Origin: Berberis thunbergii
Lineage: Eukaryota; Streptophyta; Magnoliopsida; Ranunculales; Berberidaceae
Reading direction: 5' to 3'
DNA: 64,000 bases
NCBI GenBank assembly: GCA_003290165.1
Contig: QNQO01002094.1
Coordinates: 1 to 64,000, forward strand
The notes under the pieces are model-generated. The model worked only from the letters and a program-made list of their open reading frames with translations. It was not told where the DNA came from and did not search any database. The translations under genes and the position numbers were made by a program. Position 1 is the first letter of the stretch; every line of letters starts with the position of its first letter. Of the stretch, positions 60,076-64,000 are shown one piece after another.

Positions 60076-62893
60076 TCACTTATCGGTGTCTCTTTGGAAA
60101 TATCCCACTGGAACAACACTCGCAGATTCGTGATTATTGCCATCCATCCCCTGCGACATGCATAAACAGGAAAACGCAATATGCACAGTCTCACAAAAAT
60201 GTTGCATGAAAAATAAAAATAAATAAATAAAGAATTTTATTTTGCACGAAGTCCATTCGAAGACGAGCAAACAAAACGCATCACATACCTGGTCATTTGA
60301 AGCTTGCCCAGGTAACTGATTTGGTCGAGTATTTAGATCAATCATGTTGGTGTCTACTCTGTTGTTGTCATCACTTTTAGCATCTAATGTTGGAACAGGA
60401 GAGATACAATGGTTTTGCACATTATTCTCTCTTGTTGCAAATTTTGGTGGTTGACGTCGTTCCCTTTTAACTTCACCTGCATCATTAGGTTTTAAGGCTA
60501 CGTCCTCGGGAGGGCCTGGTCTATCCCCTGGAAACTACAGCAAGAGCATAATAGACTCAATAGATTAATCCTTAGAGACCCTCTTTCGTCATCATCAAAA
60601 ACAAATTAACCACGTTCTATCTACAACAAACCTGAGCTCTCTGCCTTAATACAAGATATCTTCCATGTGTCCTTTTACCCCCAACATGAACAATCATATC
60701 GCATTGCAAGCAAAGGGAGCTGCCATCTATCTCACAATAAAAGAAAGCTACAAAAGATTTCCAAGGAAAAGTAGAGGTTAGTCTCTACAACAAAGGAGGA
60801 GACATGCATCTGAGTCATGAAGAGAAACTGCATACCAGGTGCATTTTCACATATATCACACCGAGGAACATCGTTGGGATCAGCAAGGCCGACACGAACA
60901 TGACGGCTTGCAAGCTTGTTACACAGGTGGACCTGCCAGTCCAAACTCGCTTAAGTAAATAATAGAAGCCATTTGCAAAAGAAAAACACCAAGGTTTTCG
61001 CAAATATAAGCTACTTGCAAAAGAAAAATAAAACGTGGGCTTTTGCAATGGAAAATGCTACGCATTCGTGTAACACTCATAATGCAAACGGTGATGCAGT
61101 GACAAAATGGCTAGACCATTATGGGGAGGCATCTGTACTATACACAATTTTAACATCTTTGCAAAACATCTAATAGCACTGGTACATTATAAAAAATAAA
61201 ATAAAATAAAAGTGGATGAGCTAAAACACTATATCAATGTTGTTTCATTTAAATTCGCAATCTAGTGGAGGTGTAATCTATCAGATTTAACTAGTCCAAC
61301 TTTAAGAGTGTTGCAACCTCCAAATGGTTAAAGTGGTCAGAAGCAAAAACTAAATAACATATTATGGTTTGAATTACTTTGCTTATGAACACGATGATAA
61401 AAATGCTACCTGTTTCTTCAAGTGTCAGAAGAAATCCATTCAGCTCTATAAGCTGTTATCAAACTTGAACGTAGAACTGAAGGAATAAAGTAGGAAGTGT
61501 CAGGATGATGCTAAACCTCATTTTTTAGTTCAGGCATCAGCGAAACAACCAACCGTCATCAACCATTTTCAGAACATCTATTTTTTGCAACTTGGATGTA
61601 ACCACAGCTCCATAAAATGTAGACTCGTCGGTTCAGATATCTTCCGACAACCAGTAAAAAGGCATACATAACTCAATTTTCCTGAACAAGAATTATTGCT
61701 CCCTGAGTATACTTCAGTACATTTGAACCCATATTTATCTGCTGATTAAAAGCAACTATGGGTGGTCCCTCGTCCTTGACGGAGTTCATTTCTAACGTGT
61801 CCTTCTAGCCGGCCTGGGTTTGGTGCCTAGTTTTCACGCTGGCCGGCCTTTTTACACTTTTGCCCTTCTCTCTTTAAACACTCTTTAAATATAACCACAA
61901 CAAAGGAGGGGCAAAAGGGTAATTACACCCGGCCAGGTGTGAAAACCAGGCACCAAACCCAGGCCGGCTAGAATTTCTGATTTCTCCCGGCCTGGTTTGC
62001 CGCCTGGTGGGACAATTTTACATTTTTGTCCCTCCTCCAAAAAGTGTTTGTGGTTGTGTTTTAAAGAGGAGGGACAAAAGGTGTAAAATTGCCCCACCAG
62101 GGTCCAGGCGGGCAAACCGGGCTGGGAGGCCGGGCTGGCTAGAATTACTCTTTTTCACACTTAATTTCTAACACAGTTTTTTTTACACAACAAGTGGGGG
62201 GTAAACAAGGCAATTTTCTTGAACAAAAAAGAAAGGACCTCAATGAGGGACTCACTAAAGGCCAACAAGGACAAAGTAAAAAGGAAAACAATAGAAACAA
62301 AAAAAAATAGCGATAAAGCAAAGAGGATATGAAGTCCCAGGAGAACATGAAGTCCTCCATCTTCAACCGTCGAGATATTCTCTCCATATGACCCAAGTAC
62401 CATAAGATGGATTTTGAATTAAGTATGAGTCGGCTCGTGGTGACAATTTTTCCCTTTAAAAATTCTTGAGTTCCCCTTTCATTTCCAAATAACCAAAGCT
62501 TATCCATAACAATATGGAAGGTCCCTTTGCATTCTCAAAAGTAGTACAGAGCCATTAGTAGGATTGTTGTGTCCATGTTGGACACCAAGTCAAACACTTC
62601 TTGGACACTCATATTGAACATGGGATCAACATAAGTACTGACACATATTTAAACATACAAAAGGGGAGTCATTCATCCTTGCTAGAAAAAATTATACTCA
62701 TTGAATGACCAATTGTGTATATGATCAATTATGATTTGAATCAATTAAAGGATGAAACAAAAAACAAAATCAAAGTAAGACTGTTTGTTAATGGTAGTAC
62801 CTTGTCATCGCAAGATTGGCAAAGAGCAGCCTCATCAGCAGCGCAAAAGAGAGTTGCCGCAGCACTCTCACAAACGTCACAAAGTGTTCGCAT
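60076..62893 (-). CDS. BBX19: Double B-box zinc-finger protein, BBX19/DBB1-like, 5 exons, intact
   Basis: Nuclear transcriptional regulator; Arabidopsis BBX18/BBX19 act in light signalling, photomorphogenesis and flowering through partners such as CO, HY5 and COP1. Exons: 62893-62801, 60932-60836, 60747-60632, 60534-60289 and 60150-60076, GT-AG throughout, 208 residues. B-box 1 spans residues 5-42 (C5, C8, C17, D20, C25, C28, H33, H42). B-box 2 starts at C56 (C56, C59, C68, D71, C76, C79, H84). [11 protein letters not shown] and the C-terminal [13 protein letters not shown] fit BBX19 rather than BBX18. There is no CCT domain, as in that clade. Intron 1 is 1.87 kb and holds two foldback MITEs. 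The mRNA leader is GA-rich (CT-rich on the plus strand, 62900-63010). Confidence 0.95.
61803..61978. mobile_element. Foldback MITE in BBX19 intron 1, copy 8
   Basis: TTCTAGCCGGCCTGGGTTTG... GTGCCTAGTTTTCAC pairs with GTGAAAACCAGGCACCAAAC... CCAGGCCGGCTAGAA over about 34 bases. The inner arms are TTTACACTTTTGCCC and GGGGCAAAAGGGTAATTAC, with a CTTTAAACACTCTTTAAA loop. The high arm identity makes it one of the youngest members of the family here. Confidence 0.85.
61983..62150. mobile_element. Foldback MITE in BBX19 intron 1, copy 9
   Basis: It lies five bases after copy 8. CCCGGCCTGGTTTGCCGCCT... GGTGGGACAATTTTACATTT pairs with AAAAGGTGTAAAATTGCCCC... GGCGGGCAAACCGGGCTGG... GGCTAGAATTAC. The loop has GTTTGTGGTTGTGTTTTAAAG. 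Confidence 0.85.
62160..62520 (-). other. 120-codon ORF in BBX19 intron 1, unidentified
   Basis: An open frame with a hydrophobic Leu/Phe-rich C-terminal half. It has no motif I can assign, lies wholly inside an intron in the same sense as BBX19, and is probably transposon-derived or chance. Confidence 0.2.
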
Positions 62894-64000
62894 AATTTAC
62901 AACCAAATCTCTCATATCTCTCTCTCCTCTCTCTTCTTCTTATTACTCCAAATCATCTCTCTATCTTTCTCTCAACAACAAATTTATCAAAAAGCAACAA
63001 AGAATCTTGACTTCCACTATCTTCTTCAATTCCTCATCCTCCTCCTTTATCCGTTGTGCTGACCAGATAGACGTTCGACGAAATTCCGGAGAGAAAATAC
63101 GACAGAGATAGATAGGAATGAAGGAGGGAAGTTTGTGGTGGTAAGAGAGAAGTAGCGGGGTTTTGTTGGTGGGTTTTGTCTATGTTGGCGTTTTTTTTAT
63201 TTAAAACGGATAAGTGAGAGCCACGAAGTGTCGAGTGAATGGTGGTGTGATTGAAAGCGGCCCTTGCTCTCTTGTGATCCACTACTTTGATTTTTCAATG
63301 CTTTCTCTCCCTCACACGGCCATTCGACCTCTATCGTTTCCAATCTCTGATGATAAATATGTCGTAAGTTTGGTTCGAATCTATGGCCAAACGGCGACGC
63401 GGTATCATTCATTGAGTTCTAACTATTGAGCTATCGTGTCATTGGCCTTTCCTCTTCTATTGCTATAAATTTTAAGATTATATATAGTTAAATTTTGAAT
63501 TAATTGAAAAAAAAAAATTTCAATGAGAGAAAGAGAATTCTCCAACAAATTTTGAATTTATCATGACATAAAATTTAGAAATTTCATTAAATGTGCGTTA
63601 AAATATCAGTCTTACTCTTTTTTAACTTAAAGAGTGGTAAAAATATTATAATTATATTTTTGAACTAATATGTAGTAAACCTAAACGCTTTTTACTGCAA
63701 CATTTTTTTAACTTAAAAAGTTGTAGAAATACTACAATTATTTTTTAAGAACTACTGAACTAATATGCAGTGAACCAAAATGATGATATAAAAACTTTCA
63801 CAAGAAAAATGCGGACGTATCCTTTTTCTTTTTGTTTAATCTAAATATAATTTGGGTCCCATGTTATGCCTTTGCGTAGGGCTTCGAAAGTTCTAGGGCA
63901 GGCACTGCTTGACATTTTCCATTAATTTTAGTATGGCAACGACTACCTCATATCACCATATCCACTTTCTCACACCAACATTGAGTTTTTTTTTTTTTTT
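62894..64000. other. BBX19 promoter region and window end; no gene recognised
   Basis: A pyrimidine-rich (plus strand) tract at 62915-62945 belongs to the BBX19 leader or core promoter. Beyond 63440 the sequence is AT-rich without any ORF of interest. ORFs at 63034-63429 overlap on both strands and match nothing I know. Confidence 0.45.

Noticed and set aside
62160..62520. Hydrophobic 120-codon ORF as a membrane protein gene
   Set aside because: It lies within BBX19 intron 1 next to two MITEs and has no conserved motif.

Overview
The window is nuclear DNA of a eudicot plant. It shows spliced genes with GT-AG introns, AT-rich intergenic sequence, and plant-type Ty3 (Athila, Tekay-like, Tat-like) and Ty1/copia elements, CACTA and MULE remnants, a TRIM, SINEs and many foldback MITEs. 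The species cannot be named from the sequence; I would not go further than eudicot. No CRISPR array, operon, rRNA gene or genuine tRNA gene was seen.

Layout. 1-13.4 kb: a GC-rich hairpin, then an LRR gene (PII-2-like) whose two halves lie at 3.45-3.84 kb and 13.01-13.33 kb. Between them sits a decayed Athila-type Ty3 element on the minus strand (about 4.5-13.0 kb). 13.4-23 kb: a repeat desert with two foldback MITEs, a copia fragment, a 3.19-kb solo LTR with a perfect 5-bp target duplication, a gag-like zinc-knuckle fragment, a cluster of GC-rich inverted repeats and two poly-C tracts. 23.2-29.7 kb: two carotenoid genes head to head, CCD4 (minus) and a chromoplast-type lycopene beta-cyclase CYC-B (plus). 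The gap between them holds a partial duplicate of the CYC-B 5' region and a MULE fragment. 31.9-34.5 kb: a plastid fructose-bisphosphate aldolase (plus, 6 exons). 36.1-42.6 kb: a complete 12-exon S28 serine peptidase, EDA2-like (minus). 42.9-51.8 kb: a TRIM carrying an extra partial LTR, a CACTA remnant, a SINE, a minisatellite, and a copia pol split at its catalytic YxDD motif by a 2.03-kb Tat-like solo LTR. 51.8-53.8 kb: a LINE scrap and a complete 4-exon glyoxalase-I/VOC gene with a SINE in intron 3. 56.6-58 kb: two foldback MITEs. 60.1-62.9 kb: a complete 5-exon double B-box protein, BBX19-like (minus), with two foldback MITEs in intron 1.

How the genes relate. CYC-B makes beta-ionone rings and CCD4 cleaves cyclic carotenoids, so the divergent pair covers successive steps of plastid carotenoid turnover. 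The plastid aldolase and the BBX18/19-type gene are direct neighbours in Arabidopsis at both FBA1/BBX18 and FBA2/BBX19, so this window looks like an expanded version of an old syntenic block. CCD4, CYC-B and the aldolase each carry exactly one one-base indel in a homopolymer, whereas EDA2, GLYI and BBX19 are open throughout. Residual sequence error is at least as likely as real loss of function. I found no convincing new molecular system. The best leads are the carotenoid gene pair with its duplicated promoter, the foldback-MITE family, the split LRR gene and the precisely dated nested insertions.
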